Assembly (NCBI GenBank): GCA_041390145.1
Contig: JAWKQM010000003.1
Span: 234,254-298,253, forward strand
Direction of reading: 5' to 3'
DNA from: Gemmatimonadales bacterium
GTDB taxonomy: Bacteria; Gemmatimonadota; Gemmatimonadetes; Gemmatimonadales; GWC2-71-9
Length of the DNA: 64,000 bases
In this document: piece after piece, positions 8,543-17,199 of the stretch
Layout: every line of letters begins with the position of its first letter
Position numbering within the stretch: the first letter of the stretch is position 1
The notes under the pieces: generated by a model
Told to the model about the DNA's origin: nothing
The model's database searches: none
What the model saw: only the letters and a program-made list of their open reading frames with translations
Position numbers and translations under genes: made by a program

Positions 8543-9976
8543 ATGCGACGCTCCCTCCTGGCCCTTCTCCTGCTGCTCCCCGCCGCGGGGGCATGCAACG
8601 ACCCCTTGGCAGTCGAGACCGGCGGGGTCGAGATCGACCTGGCGGTGACCGGACCCGACGGACACGCCGGCGCCTTCACGGTTGCCATCGACGGGGGAGC
8701 ACCTGTCGGTGTTTCTGGGTCCGGGTCGGTCGTGTCTGGTCTCGCATCCGGGCACCATACCATCGCTCTGGGCGGGCTCGCCTCGAACTGCACGCCGGAA
8801 GGCGAAGCGAGCAGGTCGTTTGCCATCAATCCTTCCGAAACCACCGTGGTCACCTTTGCCGTGACATGTACGGCCACGAGCGGTGCGATCGATATGCGGG
8901 TGACGACGACCGGCTCCGATCCCGATCTGGATGGATATCGTGTCAGCCTCGATGGCGGCACGCCCCGCCCGATCCCGACAAATGGGGTGACTCGATTCTC
9001 CGGACTCTCCGGGGGGATCCACACGCTCAGCCTCAGCGGGTTGGCGCCCAATTGCAGTGCGCTCGTATCCAACCCGCTGGAGGTGAGCGTCCCGGTGGGT
9101 GGGTCGGTATCGGAAGTGGTCTCAGCGCCGATCGATGTGGCGTGCACGGCCACGACCGGGTCGATCCGGGTGTCCGCCGTCACGACGGGTCCCGAACCGG
9201 ATGCCCTGTACTCGGTGACCCTCAATGGTGGGGCGCCACGCGCCGTGCTTGCGAACGGGAGCATCCAGGTGAATCAGCGATCTCCAGGGAGCTACGCAGT
9301 CTTGCTCACGGATATCGCTCCCAACTGTGCCGTGAGCGGTCCCAACCCCGTCACCGTGACGGTATCCATTGGTGATACCACTGATGTTGCCTTTGCGGTG
9401 GCGTGCCTCCCGAGCCCGACCCTCCGGGTCACGGTGTCGACAACCGGCTCCGACATCCCTGGGAGATTCTTGGCCTTCGTGGATGACGATGGGGGCTGGT
9501 ACAGCTATCCCGCGTATACGCTGTCTGTCCCGTCGAACGGAACGGACTCGGTCGTGGTGGAGGCCGGAGAGCACGTGGTGGCGCTCGCTTACCTTCCAGC
9601 GAATTGCGTTGTCACGAGCCCGACCCAGGTGCCTGTCACCCTCCCGGCCGGGTCGACAGTGGATGTCGCCTTCACGGTGACGTGCACGCCCCTGCCAATC
9701 CTGAGGGTGACTGTCGTGACGACTGGGATCAATGCACCGGCGGCGTACTTGGTCGGCGTCGACCCCGACTACTACTACTACTACTACTCCTCCTACCGCT
9801 ACTCGGCGAACATCCCCTCCAACGGGACGGTCTCGATCGGCCTGCCGGTCGGGTCTCACTTCGTAACCCTGGATCAGGTTCCGCTGAACTGTGTTGTCAC
9901 CAGTCCGAACAACGTGCTCGTGAACGTTGCGCTCGGAGTGACGACAGATCTTGCTTACACGGTCTCCTGTCAGTAG
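8543..9976 (+). CDS. Lipoprotein built of five tandem Ig-like repeats, with a Tyr tract
   Basis: This 477-residue protein starts with a lipoprotein signal (lipobox about AAGAC, Cys18). The rest is five consecutive repeats of about 85-95 residues. Each opens with a strand such as LRVTVSTTGSD, contains an SLDGGT or NGT-type turn, then a conserved NC, and closes with V-F-VTC or a close variant, giving two cysteines per repeat that probably form a disulfide. The pattern resembles PEGA or other beta-sandwich surface repeats. Repeat five has an insertion of six consecutive TAC codons (9770-9787) giving YYYYYY within a Tyr/Ser-rich loop. It is probably on the outer membrane or cell surface. No enzyme motif is present. 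Confidence 0.7.
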   Translation: MRRSLLALLLLLPAAGACNDPLAVETGGVEIDLAVTGPDGHAGAFTVAIDGGAPVGVSGSGSVVSGLASGHHTIALGGLASNCTPEGEASRSFAINPSETTVVTFAVTCTATSGAIDMRVTTTGSDPDLDGYRVSLDGGTPRPIPTNGVTRFSGLSGGIHTLSLSGLAPNCSALVSNPLEVSVPVGGSVSEVVSAPIDVACTATTGSIRVSAVTTGPEPDALYSVTLNGGAPRAVLANGSIQVNQRSPGSYAVLLTDIAPNCAVSGPNPVTVTVSIGDTTDVAFAVACLPSPTLRVTVSTTGSDIPGRFLAFVDDDGGWYSYPAYTLSVPSNGTDSVVVEAGEHVVALAYLPANCVVTSPTQVPVTLPAGSTVDVAFTVTCTPLPILRVTVVTTGINAPAAYLVGVDPDYYYYYYSSYRYSANIPSNGTVSIGLPVGSHFVTLDQVPLNCVVTSPNNVLVNVALGVTTDLAYTVSCQ

Positions 9977-9988
9977 GCGAAGTCCAAG

Positions 9989-11401
9989 ATGCTCCCCGTC
10001 GCCCGAGCGCGGCTCCCTCTTGGCCTGCTCCTCGCCATGGCTGCCGGCGTGCTGGCGGGCTGCGCCGATGAGTCGGTGGTAGCCTCACCCTCGCCGCCGG
10101 TGGTGGAGAGCGTGGTCGTCACGCCGGGGCCGCACAACGTCCTCAGCGCGGTCGTCACCGCATCGGTTCGCGACGCGGACAGCGTGGTGGTCCTCTATGG
10201 GCCAACGGGGGAGGGTCTCGAGAGCGTGACGCCAAGCACGACGGCGTCGTCGGACGGCGTCGAGCTCGCCGTCCTCGGCCTGCTGCCGGCCACGGCGTAT
10301 CAGTTGGAGGTCCTCGCCTATGGCGCTGGCGGGGTGACCGCCAGCGACACCCTTGTGCTCACGACAGACGCGTTGCCCTTGGACTTGCCGACCTACTCGG
10401 CGGGGGGCAGCGATCCCACCCCCGGCTACGTGGTCTTCGGCGCCTATCCCTACGGCGTGGTGATCGACAACACCGGTCGGGTGGTGTGGTATCGGCACCT
10501 CGACTGGGGACCGACGCTCAATTTCCAGGTCGTGGCAACGGGGCGGTATGCGACGAGTCCCACCTACCCGGACCCCGGTGACGCCGCGCCGTGGGTGGAG
10601 CTCGACCTGCTGGGCAACGAGACCCGCAGGATGGGGTGCAGCGCAGGGCTCAAGTCCCGGTTCCATGAGCTGGTCGCCGAGGCCGACGGATCGTACTGGT
10701 TGATGTGCGATGACACCCGTGTCATGGACCTGACCATGTTTGGGGGGCAGCCAGACGCGGAGGTGACAGGGACCGCGGTGCAGCACGTCGACGCGAGCGG
10801 GGATGCCCTCTTCTCGTGGACCGCGTTTGACCACTTTGCCATCACCGACGTCGACCTGGCGAGCCGGACGGGCGCGACGGTGAACTGGACGCATGGCAAC
10901 GCAATCGATTTTACACCTGATGGCAACCTGCTGGTGTCCTTCCGCAGCCTGAACGAGATCACCAAGATCGACCTCCGGACTGGCGCGGTGCTCTGGCGAC
11001 TCGGCGGCCAGGCGAACCAGTTCACGGCGCTCGGCGGCGTGCCGACTTTTGTCGGTCAGCACGGCGTCCGGATGCCTGGGGCAGGAGTGCTGCAGCTGCT
11101 CGACAACCGGGGCCTCCCGGGCAATACCCACGCCCGGCGCTACAGGATTGACGAGGCGTCCCGCACCGTGGCGTGGACCGCCGACTACTTCTCGGCGCCC
11201 CCCGCAAGTTCGCTGCTTGGTGGATCCACCCAGACACTGCCGGGTGGGCACATCCTGGTCGCGTACGGGAATGGGAACCGGGTCCAGGAGTACGACACCG
11301 GCGGAAACGTCGTCTGGGAAATCCACGGCAATCCAGGCTACGTCTTCCGGGCGCAGCGGATTCGTTCGCTCTACAGCCTCGAGTTCGCCGGCTCGCGGTA
11401 G
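9989..11401 (+). CDS. Arylsulfotransferase-like lipoprotein
   Basis: This 470-residue protein starts 12 bases after the repeat lipoprotein and probably shares its transcript. It has a lipobox GVLAGC (about residue 25) and a fibronectin-III-like domain (about 35-130, ATAYQLEVLAYGAGG). A six-bladed propeller of the ASST (Arylsulfotran_2) type follows: GYVVFGAYPYGVVIDNTG, HGNAIDFTPDGNLLVSFR, VLWRLGG, GQHGVRMPG and ILVAYGNGNRVQEYD. Family members transfer sulfate between phenols in the periplasm, but many relatives are uncharacterised, so the activity is inferred. The HG and QHG segments are where the family's catalytic histidine would be expected. Confidence 0.75.
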   Translation: MLPVARARLPLGLLLAMAAGVLAGCADESVVASPSPPVVESVVVTPGPHNVLSAVVTASVRDADSVVVLYGPTGEGLESVTPSTTASSDGVELAVLGLLPATAYQLEVLAYGAGGVTASDTLVLTTDALPLDLPTYSAGGSDPTPGYVVFGAYPYGVVIDNTGRVVWYRHLDWGPTLNFQVVATGRYATSPTYPDPGDAAPWVELDLLGNETRRMGCSAGLKSRFHELVAEADGSYWLMCDDTRVMDLTMFGGQPDAEVTGTAVQHVDASGDALFSWTAFDHFAITDVDLASRTGATVNWTHGNAIDFTPDGNLLVSFRSLNEITKIDLRTGAVLWRLGGQANQFTALGGVPTFVGQHGVRMPGAGVLQLLDNRGLPGNTHARRYRIDEASRTVAWTADYFSAPPASSLLGGSTQTLPGGHILVAYGNGNRVQEYDTGGNVVWEIHGNPGYVFRAQRIRSLYSLEFAGSR

Positions 11402-11410
11402 GGACGGGCG

Positions 11411-11457
11411 ATGCACGACCCCTGCCGACCCCTCCGGTTCGGTGGGGGTTGTCGCAT
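11411..11457 (+). terminator. Possible terminator hairpin
   Basis: An imperfect nested hairpin lies ten bases after the sulfotransferase-like gene: ATGCACGACCCC pairs with GGGGTTGTCGCAT with one bulge, and an inner CCCC-T-CCG/CGG-T-GGGG stem is also possible. There is no clear U-tract. The rest of the 250-base gap to the next gene shows only the ribosome site of that gene. Confidence 0.3.
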
Positions 11458-11654
11458 TCGGGACGGTTGCTTGACGGCGGCTTGACGAGGGGGCGCAAGG
11501 TTGGCGGGGCCATCCGGGGAGAAGTCGACGTCCGAGGGAGGCAGGGATGCTTCACGCCTTCCTCACCCTTTCCCTACAGTGGCAGCCGAGATTGTAGTCG
11601 GCTCCGTGCTGCCGCTCGCCGGCCTGCGGAGTCATTCCCAACCAGGAGGACCCC

Positions 11655-12782
11655 ATGAAATCCGCATTGAAGTTCCTGGCCGTGCTGGCCCTCGTGCTGG
11701 GCCAGGCCTGCTCAGACGCCCCGGCGCCGACGGCTCCGGGCGTGACCGGTGGAAACATCCTGTCGGAGACGATGGGCGCGGCCGGCGGTTCGGCGGATGT
11801 GACCGTGATGACACAAAACCTGTATGTGGGCGCCGATGTCGACGCCGTCATCACGGCCCTCGCGACGCCCGACCCCGACGACGACATTCCGGCCCTGCTG
11901 GATGCCGTGGCCACGCTGGAGCGGACCGACTTCCCGGCGCGGGCCGTGGCGATCGCCCGGGAGATCGGACGCGCCCACCCCCTGGTGGTCGGGCTGCAAG
12001 AGGTCTCGACCATCGGCATCGACATCCCACCCCTCGGGGTCAGCGTCCACCTCGACTTCCAGCAGCTCCTCCTGGACGCGCTCGCGGCCCAGGGGCTGGA
12101 CTATGTCGTGGCCGTGCGGCTCGACAACTTCACCGCCTCGCCGGCGCCGGGCATCAGCCTGACGGACGCCGACGTCATGCTCGTGGATCCGAGCCGGGTG
12201 GAGGTCGTCACGACCGCCGGCCACACCTTCAGCGCCAACCTGGGTGAGGTGGCACCGGGCGTGGACCTGCAGCGCGGCTGGGTCGAGATGACCGCCGTCA
12301 TCGACGGGGTGACCTACACCTTTGCCAGCACGCACACCGAGGGCACCGGGCCGGACGAGCTGCTCCTGCAGCTTCATGCCGCGCAGGTGGGGGAAATGGC
12401 GGCTTCGCTTGGCGACGCCGTGCCGGCCATCGTCATGGGCGACTTCAACGCCCGGCCCGGCTCACCCGCCTACCAGGTGATGCTCGACGCCGGCTTCACG
12501 GATGTGTGGCATGCGCTGCGCCCCGGCGTGCGCGGGTACAGCTGCTGCCAGCTCGCCGACCTCTCCAATCCGCGGCCAATCTTCAGCGAACGGATCGACT
12601 ACGTCTGGACCCGTGGACTGGGGGATCTTCGCGGGTGGCACTCGCTGCTCGGGCAGATCCGCCTGTTCGGCGACGTGCCCTCCGACCGCCTCCTGAACGG
12701 TGCAGGCGACCTGATCTGGCCGTCCGATCACGCGGGGGTGATCGCCACCATCATGCTGCCACGCGGGGGCCGGTCCATCTGA
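11655..12782 (+). CDS. Endonuclease/exonuclease/phosphatase-fold lipoprotein
   Basis: This 375-residue protein starts at ATG 11655 behind AGGAGGA. Its signal ends in a lipobox (VLGQAC, Cys19). The EEP fold is shown by TQNLYVGAD (metal-binding Asn), VGLQEVS (Glu), the catalytic GDFNARPGSPAY, RIDYVWTRG and the closing SDHAGVIATI. Such enzymes are Mg-dependent phosphodiesterases or phosphatases acting on nucleic acids, inositol phosphates or sphingomyelin. The substrate here is unknown, but the lipoprotein signal puts it outside the cytoplasm. Spacing to the upstream gene (over 250 bases) suggests its own promoter. Confidence 0.85.
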   Translation: MKSALKFLAVLALVLGQACSDAPAPTAPGVTGGNILSETMGAAGGSADVTVMTQNLYVGADVDAVITALATPDPDDDIPALLDAVATLERTDFPARAVAIAREIGRAHPLVVGLQEVSTIGIDIPPLGVSVHLDFQQLLLDALAAQGLDYVVAVRLDNFTASPAPGISLTDADVMLVDPSRVEVVTTAGHTFSANLGEVAPGVDLQRGWVEMTAVIDGVTYTFASTHTEGTGPDELLLQLHAAQVGEMAASLGDAVPAIVMGDFNARPGSPAYQVMLDAGFTDVWHALRPGVRGYSCCQLADLSNPRPIFSERIDYVWTRGLGDLRGWHSLLGQIRLFGDVPSDRLLNGAGDLIWPSDHAGVIATIMLPRGGRSI

Positions 12783-12800
12783 GCTGCACAGCAAGACGAC

Positions 12801-12836
12801 ACGAGCCCCCGGCGCCGAGTGGCGCCGGGGGCTCGT
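12801..12836. terminator. Strong bidirectional hairpin between convergent genes
   Basis: A perfect 16-bp stem (ACGAGCCCCCGGCGCC with its complement) surrounds a GAGT loop. It lies between the + strand lipoprotein gene and the - strand C39-like gene, so it can end both transcripts. Confidence 0.75.
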
Positions 12837-12854
12837 GCCTGTCCTGCGGAGTGG

Positions 12855-13733
12855 TCAGCGCCGCCGGGGCTTGGCGCGCGGCCCGTACACGGGGGAGACG
12901 CCGTGGCGTGCGGCGGCCCAGAGCGTGAGGATCGAGGTGATCCCGGCGATGGTCCGCTTTTCCTGCTCGGCATGGATGACGAGGCCGTAGGTGTCGGCGA
13001 CGAAATGCATGTTGTCGAGCACCTGCCGGGCGGCCTTCGTGTCGATGTTGCCGTGCCAGTAGTCCACCTGTTCGACGATCATGTCTTCGTGCCGGCGGAG
13101 GAACTCGCCGAGCGAGAAGACCTTCCGGCTGAGGGGAGTCCGGCTGCGGCAGAGCACGAGGAGGTCGCCGAGGTAGACGTCCCACAATTCGGCGAGCTGT
13201 CGGTTGGAGTCCCGGCGCAGGGCGCGGGCGCGGGCGAGGGAGAACTGCGCCTTCGACCGGCGGCGATCCCGCGGGACCACGGGGTGGAGGTCGTAGAAGG
13301 TGTGGACGGCCGTGTCGTCCAGCTCATCGTCCTCGTGGTAAACCCACATCCGCTTCAGGGTCGTCCAACTGGCGATGGTCACGACCTTTTTTTCGCGGCT
13401 GTCGAGCAGGATGAACTTCCCGTGCTCGACGTTCACGGCCGTCAGCCAGTGACTCCACTCATCCACGCAGAGGAGGACGGGGATCCCCCGACGGAGGTAC
13501 TTCACCAATTCCGACTTGGCGTGGGCCTCGTCGTGGCGCCGGATCATCAGGATGTCGACGCCGAACTTCTTGGCGGCCCGGCCGAGCTGGAGCTCGTCGG
13601 TGCCATTCCACCAGTGGCTGCCGGCAAGCTTGCTGATGTCCTTCTCGTCCTTGAGCACGCCGAACATGGCGAGGGCATGTTTCAGGGCGAAGGGCCCGCA
13701 CTGCCAGATGTTCGGTTGTGGGTATATTCCCAT
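12855..13733 (-). CDS. C39-like (papain-fold) cysteine peptidase
   Basis: This 292-residue protein starts at ATG 13733. The N-terminus PQPNIWQCGPFALKHAL carries the oxyanion Gln and nucleophile Cys12 of the C39/Peptidase_C39_2 type, WSHWLTAVNV carries His95 and FILLDSRE carries Asp111, a full Cys-His-Asp triad. There is no signal peptide, so the enzyme should be cytoplasmic. Residues about 155-275 are helical and rich in Arg, unlike bacteriocin-exporter C39 domains, and no ABC or membrane part is attached. It stands head to head with the ATP-grasp gene, with 48 bases between the starts. The substrate is unknown. A bound-peptide or isopeptide target made by the neighbour is a hypothesis. Confidence 0.75.
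   Translation of the reverse strand: MGIYPQPNIWQCGPFALKHALAMFGVLKDEKDISKLAGSHWWNGTDELQLGRAAKKFGVDILMIRRHDEAHAKSELVKYLRRGIPVLLCVDEWSHWLTAVNVEHGKFILLDSREKKVVTIASWTTLKRMWVYHEDDELDDTAVHTFYDLHPVVPRDRRRSKAQFSLARARALRRDSNRQLAELWDVYLGDLLVLCRSRTPLSRKVFSLGEFLRRHEDMIVEQVDYWHGNIDTKAARQVLDNMHFVADTYGLVIHAEQEKRTIAGITSILTLWAAARHGVSPVYGPRAKPRRR
13701..13728 (+). promoter_or_regulatory. Putative promoter of the ATP-grasp gene
   Basis: CTGCCA (13701-13706), a 16-base spacer and TATATT (13723-13728) match the sigma-70 consensus at 4/6 and 5/6. The site lies within the first codons of the divergent C39-like gene, so binding of polymerase could interfere with that gene. Confidence 0.4.
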
Positions 13734-13781
13734 GGAGCGTCCGGTTCGGAGTTCCGCAAAGGTAAGCAGAACGGGGGAGTG

Positions 13782-14858
13782 ATGGCTACAGCCCGGCAGC
13801 GAGGCTCGGTGGTGGTGCTGTATAACAGCGTCAGCGACGAGGGGTACGAGAAGCTCCGCGACGTCGACCCCGAGACGCTCGGCTTCAAGCCGGAATACGA
13901 CATTGCCGTGTCGACGGTCGCCGAGGAATATGCCGCCATCATGGACGGGCTCAAGGAGGCCGGTTTCCAGGCCCGGGAAGTGAACCTGGCCGAGGATATC
14001 AAGCAGCTGGAGCGGCTGGTGCGGCGCAATCCGCCTGACGCGGTGTTCAACCTCGTGGAGGGGTTCCACGACGACGCCGACCTCGAACCGGCCATCGCCG
14101 GGTTCCTCGACCTCTACCGGATCCCGTACACCGGCGCGCCGCCGATTGCCCTCGCCAACTGCCGCCGCAAGGGGCTGATGAAGCAGCTGCTCCTGGCCAA
14201 CGGCGTCCCGACCCCCAAGTTTCTCCAGTTGAACAAGCCCAAGATCGCGGTGCGGCACGGGCTGCACTACCCGCTCATCATCAAGCCGGCCCGTGAGGAC
14301 GCCAGCGCCGGTGTGGACGAGAAGAGCGTGGTGTACGACCGGGCGGAACTGCTTGCCCAGCTGGAACGGGTCTTCGACGAGTTCGACCCGCCGATCCTGG
14401 TCGAGGAGTTCATCGAGGGACGGGAGTTCCATGTCGGCGTGCTTGGGAATGATCCGGGAGAGGTGCTTCCTCCCCTGGAGTATGACTTTTCCGAGCTGCC
14501 CGACGATCAGCCGTCGGTGATCAGTTACGCGGCCAAGTGGGACCCGCTGGCCGAAGTGTTCCACCGCGTGGCGGCGCATTGTCCCGCCGACATGAGCAAG
14601 CGGCTCGCGAAGAAGATCGAGGATGTGGCGCTGCGGGCGTACCGCGTGTCCGGGTGCCGGGACTACGCCAGGCTGGACCTCCGGGTCTCGGCGGACAACC
14701 ACGTCTACGTGCTCGAGGTGAACCCCAATCCGGACCTCACCGAGGGGGTGTCGTTCATGCACTCGGCCGAGGTGGCGGGCTATTCGTTCTCGAAAACCCT
14801 GCGGAAGATCGTGGAGATGGCGATGGCCCGCACTCCCGAGCCGCCGCCCGTGGGCTGA
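13782..14858 (+). CDS. D-Ala-D-Ala ligase-type ATP-grasp enzyme
   Basis: This 358-residue protein starts at ATG 13782 behind GGGGGAG. The ATP-grasp fold is seen in YTGAPPIALANCRRKGLMKQL (substrate loop), PLIIKPAREDASAGVD (ATP-binding Lys), PILVEEFIEGREFHVGVLG and the metal-binding end YARLDLRVSADNHVYVLEVNPNPDL. It is shorter on family detail than true Ddl enzymes and sits outside any mur cluster, so it may join other amino acids or peptides. Its partner may be the C39-like peptidase transcribed away from it. A long open frame upstream of 13782 runs antisense to that peptidase gene and is not real. Confidence 0.8.
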   Translation: MATARQRGSVVVLYNSVSDEGYEKLRDVDPETLGFKPEYDIAVSTVAEEYAAIMDGLKEAGFQAREVNLAEDIKQLERLVRRNPPDAVFNLVEGFHDDADLEPAIAGFLDLYRIPYTGAPPIALANCRRKGLMKQLLLANGVPTPKFLQLNKPKIAVRHGLHYPLIIKPAREDASAGVDEKSVVYDRAELLAQLERVFDEFDPPILVEEFIEGREFHVGVLGNDPGEVLPPLEYDFSELPDDQPSVISYAAKWDPLAEVFHRVAAHCPADMSKRLAKKIEDVALRAYRVSGCRDYARLDLRVSADNHVYVLEVNPNPDLTEGVSFMHSAEVAGYSFSKTLRKIVEMAMARTPEPPPVG

Positions 14859-14865
14859 CCCTCAC

Positions 14866-14893
14866 TTCACGCTCGGCCTTTTCTGTGTATATT
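14866..14893 (+). promoter_or_regulatory. Putative promoter of the small lipoprotein gene
   Basis: TTCACG (14866-14871), a 16-base spacer and TATATT (14888-14893) lie 130 bases upstream of the next gene. The resulting leader contains a perfect hairpin, GGCGACG-ATTAA-CGTCGCC (14967-14985), 37 bases before the ATG. Confidence 0.4.
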
Positions 14894-15022
14894 GCGGGGA
14901 TTCGTTCCAAGGCGGGACGCAGGGCGATCCCAGTGGCAGGTGGCCCAGAGTGTCGATGAAGCAGGCGGCGACGATTAACGTCGCCATCGAGATCCATAAC
15001 TCACCCATCGAAGGAGCAGGAT

Positions 15023-15667
15023 ATGCGTAGCATGAAGGGAACGCTGTTTGCGGCCGTGGCGCTCGTGGCGCTGGCCGGATGCTCGAAGGAAAAGGCTCCC
15101 GAGGCCATGCCGGAAGCGGCTGCCCCGGCGCCCGCCGCAGGCCCGACCGTCTCAAGCCCGCCGAGCGCGGCGACGACGGCCATGGCCACCGCGCCGGCCG
15201 CCCCGAGCTCCGCCACGATGGCCAATAGCATCTCCAGCGGCCCGCTGAGCGAGAGCACCGCCCAGGCCGGCGATGCCGGCGACTCCTCGTGGGTCGCCCA
15301 GATTGACGTGGACGGCGACGGCACCATGGAAGACGGCACCTTCCTGTGGGATGACGAGGTCAAGATTCTCTACATTGCCGTCGACGACGATGAGGTCTGC
15401 GCCGACGGTGGCACCGTCCAGGCCAACACCCTGACCGCGCTCTTCGCGACCGGCAATGCCGCCGGCGCCCCGGTCGGTTCCGGCTGGACCGCCACCTACC
15501 TCGACGCCACCGAGTGCGGCGCTGCCGAGCCCGTCCTCTGGGGCGAGCGGTTCGACGCCAATGGCAACGTGACCGAGGCCGGCGAGGCGATGATCTCCCC
15601 GAGCACCGGCGACCTGGTCATCAACGTGGTGGCCACCGATTCGGCCGCGACGGCGAACGGCATGTAA
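15023..15667 (+). CDS. Small lipoprotein with an EF-hand-like loop, unknown function
   Basis: This 214-residue protein starts behind GAAGGAG; ATG 15032 is an equally good start. A lipobox (VALAGC) is followed by a roughly 60-residue Ala/Pro/Ser-rich linker with little predicted structure, then a compact domain of about 140 residues. That domain opens with QIDVDGDGTMEDGTFLW, which resembles a calcium-binding EF-hand-type loop, and has two further cysteines (DDDEVCADGG and DATECGAAEP) that may pair. I do not recognise the family. Confidence 0.65.
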   Translation: MRSMKGTLFAAVALVALAGCSKEKAPEAMPEAAAPAPAAGPTVSSPPSAATTAMATAPAAPSSATMANSISSGPLSESTAQAGDAGDSSWVAQIDVDGDGTMEDGTFLWDDEVKILYIAVDDDEVCADGGTVQANTLTALFATGNAAGAPVGSGWTATYLDATECGAAEPVLWGERFDANGNVTEAGEAMISPSTGDLVINVVATDSAATANGM

Positions 15668-15705
15668 GCAGGGCCGTGGGCGGCTGCGCCGCCCATGATC
15701 TCAGC

Positions 15706-15740
15706 AGAGCCCCGCTCGGGTACGTCCCGGGCGGGGCTCT
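15706..15740 (+). terminator. Intrinsic terminator
   Basis: AGAGCCCCGC (15706-15715) pairs with GCGGGGCTCT (15731-15740), with an inner CGGG/CCCG stem, then GTCATT. A second hairpin, GGGCGGC-TGC-GCCGCCC, lies just upstream. From here to 15921 there is a 180-base gap with an AT-rich TATTATAAC stretch (about 15849-15857) that may be the -10 of the following operon. Confidence 0.65.
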
Positions 15741-15921
15741 GTCATTCCTGCCCTGTGGCGGTCCTCCCCCGGACCGCAACGACCGCGGATGTGGAGAACA
15801 GGACGAGCGTCGCAACCATTACTTGAGGTGTGAACCCCTAACCCTTGATATTATAACACGATCCACGCATCTTTGGCCGGTGCCTCTATGGGCTCGACTG
15901 CTCTGACATCAGGACAGGTGG

Positions 15922-17199
15922 ATGATTCGCGTAAACGCAGTGCAGCCCGAATCACTGGGTGAGGAACTCGGGCTGGCGGTCGGGACGGAACTGCTTTCCG
16001 TCAACGGCCGCAGCTTGGAGGATTTTCTCGACTGGGAATTCCTGACCGCCGAGGACGCGTTCACACTGCTTGTCCGCCAGCCGGACGGCCAGGAAATCGA
16101 GTTTGATATCGAGCGGCCCGAAGGGCTGCCGATGGGGCTGGGGCTCGAGCCTCCCCGGATCCGGCGCTGCGCGAACCGCTGCGACTTCTGCTTCGTGGAT
16201 GGCCTCCCCACCGGACTGCGCGACACCCTCTACATCCGCGACGACGACTACCGGCTCTCCTTCCGGTACGGCAATTTTGCCACGCTGACCAACCTGAAAC
16301 AGCGCGATGTCGACCGGATCATCGAGTACCGACTCTCGCCGCTGTACGTCTCGGTCCACGCGACCGATCCGACCGTGCGGCGGTGGCTCCTCCGGAACCC
16401 CACCGCGCCCGACATCCTTGAGCAGCTGCGCGGCTTCGCCGGGCACGGGATCCAGTTCCACACCCAGATCGTGATGTCCCCCGGGGTCAACGACGGGGAG
16501 GTGCTGGAGCGGTCCCTCAACGACCTGTACGCCTTCGGGGGCTCGGTGCTGAGCGTGTCCGTGGTGCCGGTCGGACTCACGGAATTCAGCAAGCATCACC
16601 TGGTGCGGGAGCCGACCGAGGCCGAGTGCGCCGCCGCCGTACGGCTGGTGGAGCGGCACGCGGCGGTCGCGCGGGCCGAGCGGGGAATCGCCTGGTGCCT
16701 TGGCGCGGACGAGCTGTATCTCCGCGCCGGCCTTCCGCTCCCCGGTCCCGAGGCGTACGACGACTTCGACCAGGTGGAGAACGGCGTCGGTTCCGTCCGC
16801 TACCTGCAGGCCCGGATCCAGGAGGGGGCAGGGGAGCTGGGCCACTTGGCCGGCAAGCGCATCGGCGTGCTGACCGGGACCTCCATGGGGGCGCTGATGC
16901 CGCAGGTGCTCGCGCCACTGACGGAGGCCACCGGCGCCACCTTCGAGTTGATCGTGCTGGAGAACACGCTGTTCGGGAAGACGGTCACCACGGCGGGGCT
17001 GCTGCCGGGGGCCGCCTTCCTGAGCGCGCTTCGTGATCGGGACGACCTCGATCTGGCGCTGCTTCCGGCGGAGTCGATCAATGACGACCTGCTGTTCATG
17101 GACGATCTGGACGCCCACGACTTGCAGGCCCAGGTCCCGGTCAAGATTCGCTTTTCCCACCATTTCACGGACGCGCTGGCCGCGCCGGTGCCCGCATGA
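15922..17199 (+). CDS. DUF512 protein: PDZ plus radical-SAM-like enzyme
   Basis: This 425-residue protein starts with a PDZ-like domain (residues about 5-60, EELGLAVGTELLSVNGRSL). A radical SAM region follows with the cluster signature RRCANRCDFCFVDGLP (CX3CX2C), then RDDDYRLSFRYGNFATLTNL. The C-terminal DUF512 domain contains FDQVENGVGSVRYLQ. Its reaction is not known to me. A DUF512-der arrangement is also seen in distant phyla, which suggests a link to ribosome or translation work. The stop overlaps the der start (ATGA). Confidence 0.88.
   Translation: MIRVNAVQPESLGEELGLAVGTELLSVNGRSLEDFLDWEFLTAEDAFTLLVRQPDGQEIEFDIERPEGLPMGLGLEPPRIRRCANRCDFCFVDGLPTGLRDTLYIRDDDYRLSFRYGNFATLTNLKQRDVDRIIEYRLSPLYVSVHATDPTVRRWLLRNPTAPDILEQLRGFAGHGIQFHTQIVMSPGVNDGEVLERSLNDLYAFGGSVLSVSVVPVGLTEFSKHHLVREPTEAECAAAVRLVERHAAVARAERGIAWCLGADELYLRAGLPLPGPEAYDDFDQVENGVGSVRYLQARIQEGAGELGHLAGKRIGVLTGTSMGALMPQVLAPLTEATGATFELIVLENTLFGKTVTTAGLLPGAAFLSALRDRDDLDLALLPAESINDDLLFMDDLDAHDLQAQVPVKIRFSHHFTDALAAPVPA

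Noticed and set aside
9770..9787. TAC triplet run considered as a CRISPR or other array
   Set aside because: It is a six-codon microsatellite inside an open reading frame; no spacer-repeat structure exists.
12819..13781. Upstream extension of the ATP-grasp frame
   Set aside because: It runs antisense to the C39-like gene and has no similarity to ATP-grasp proteins. A good ribosome site precedes ATG 13782.
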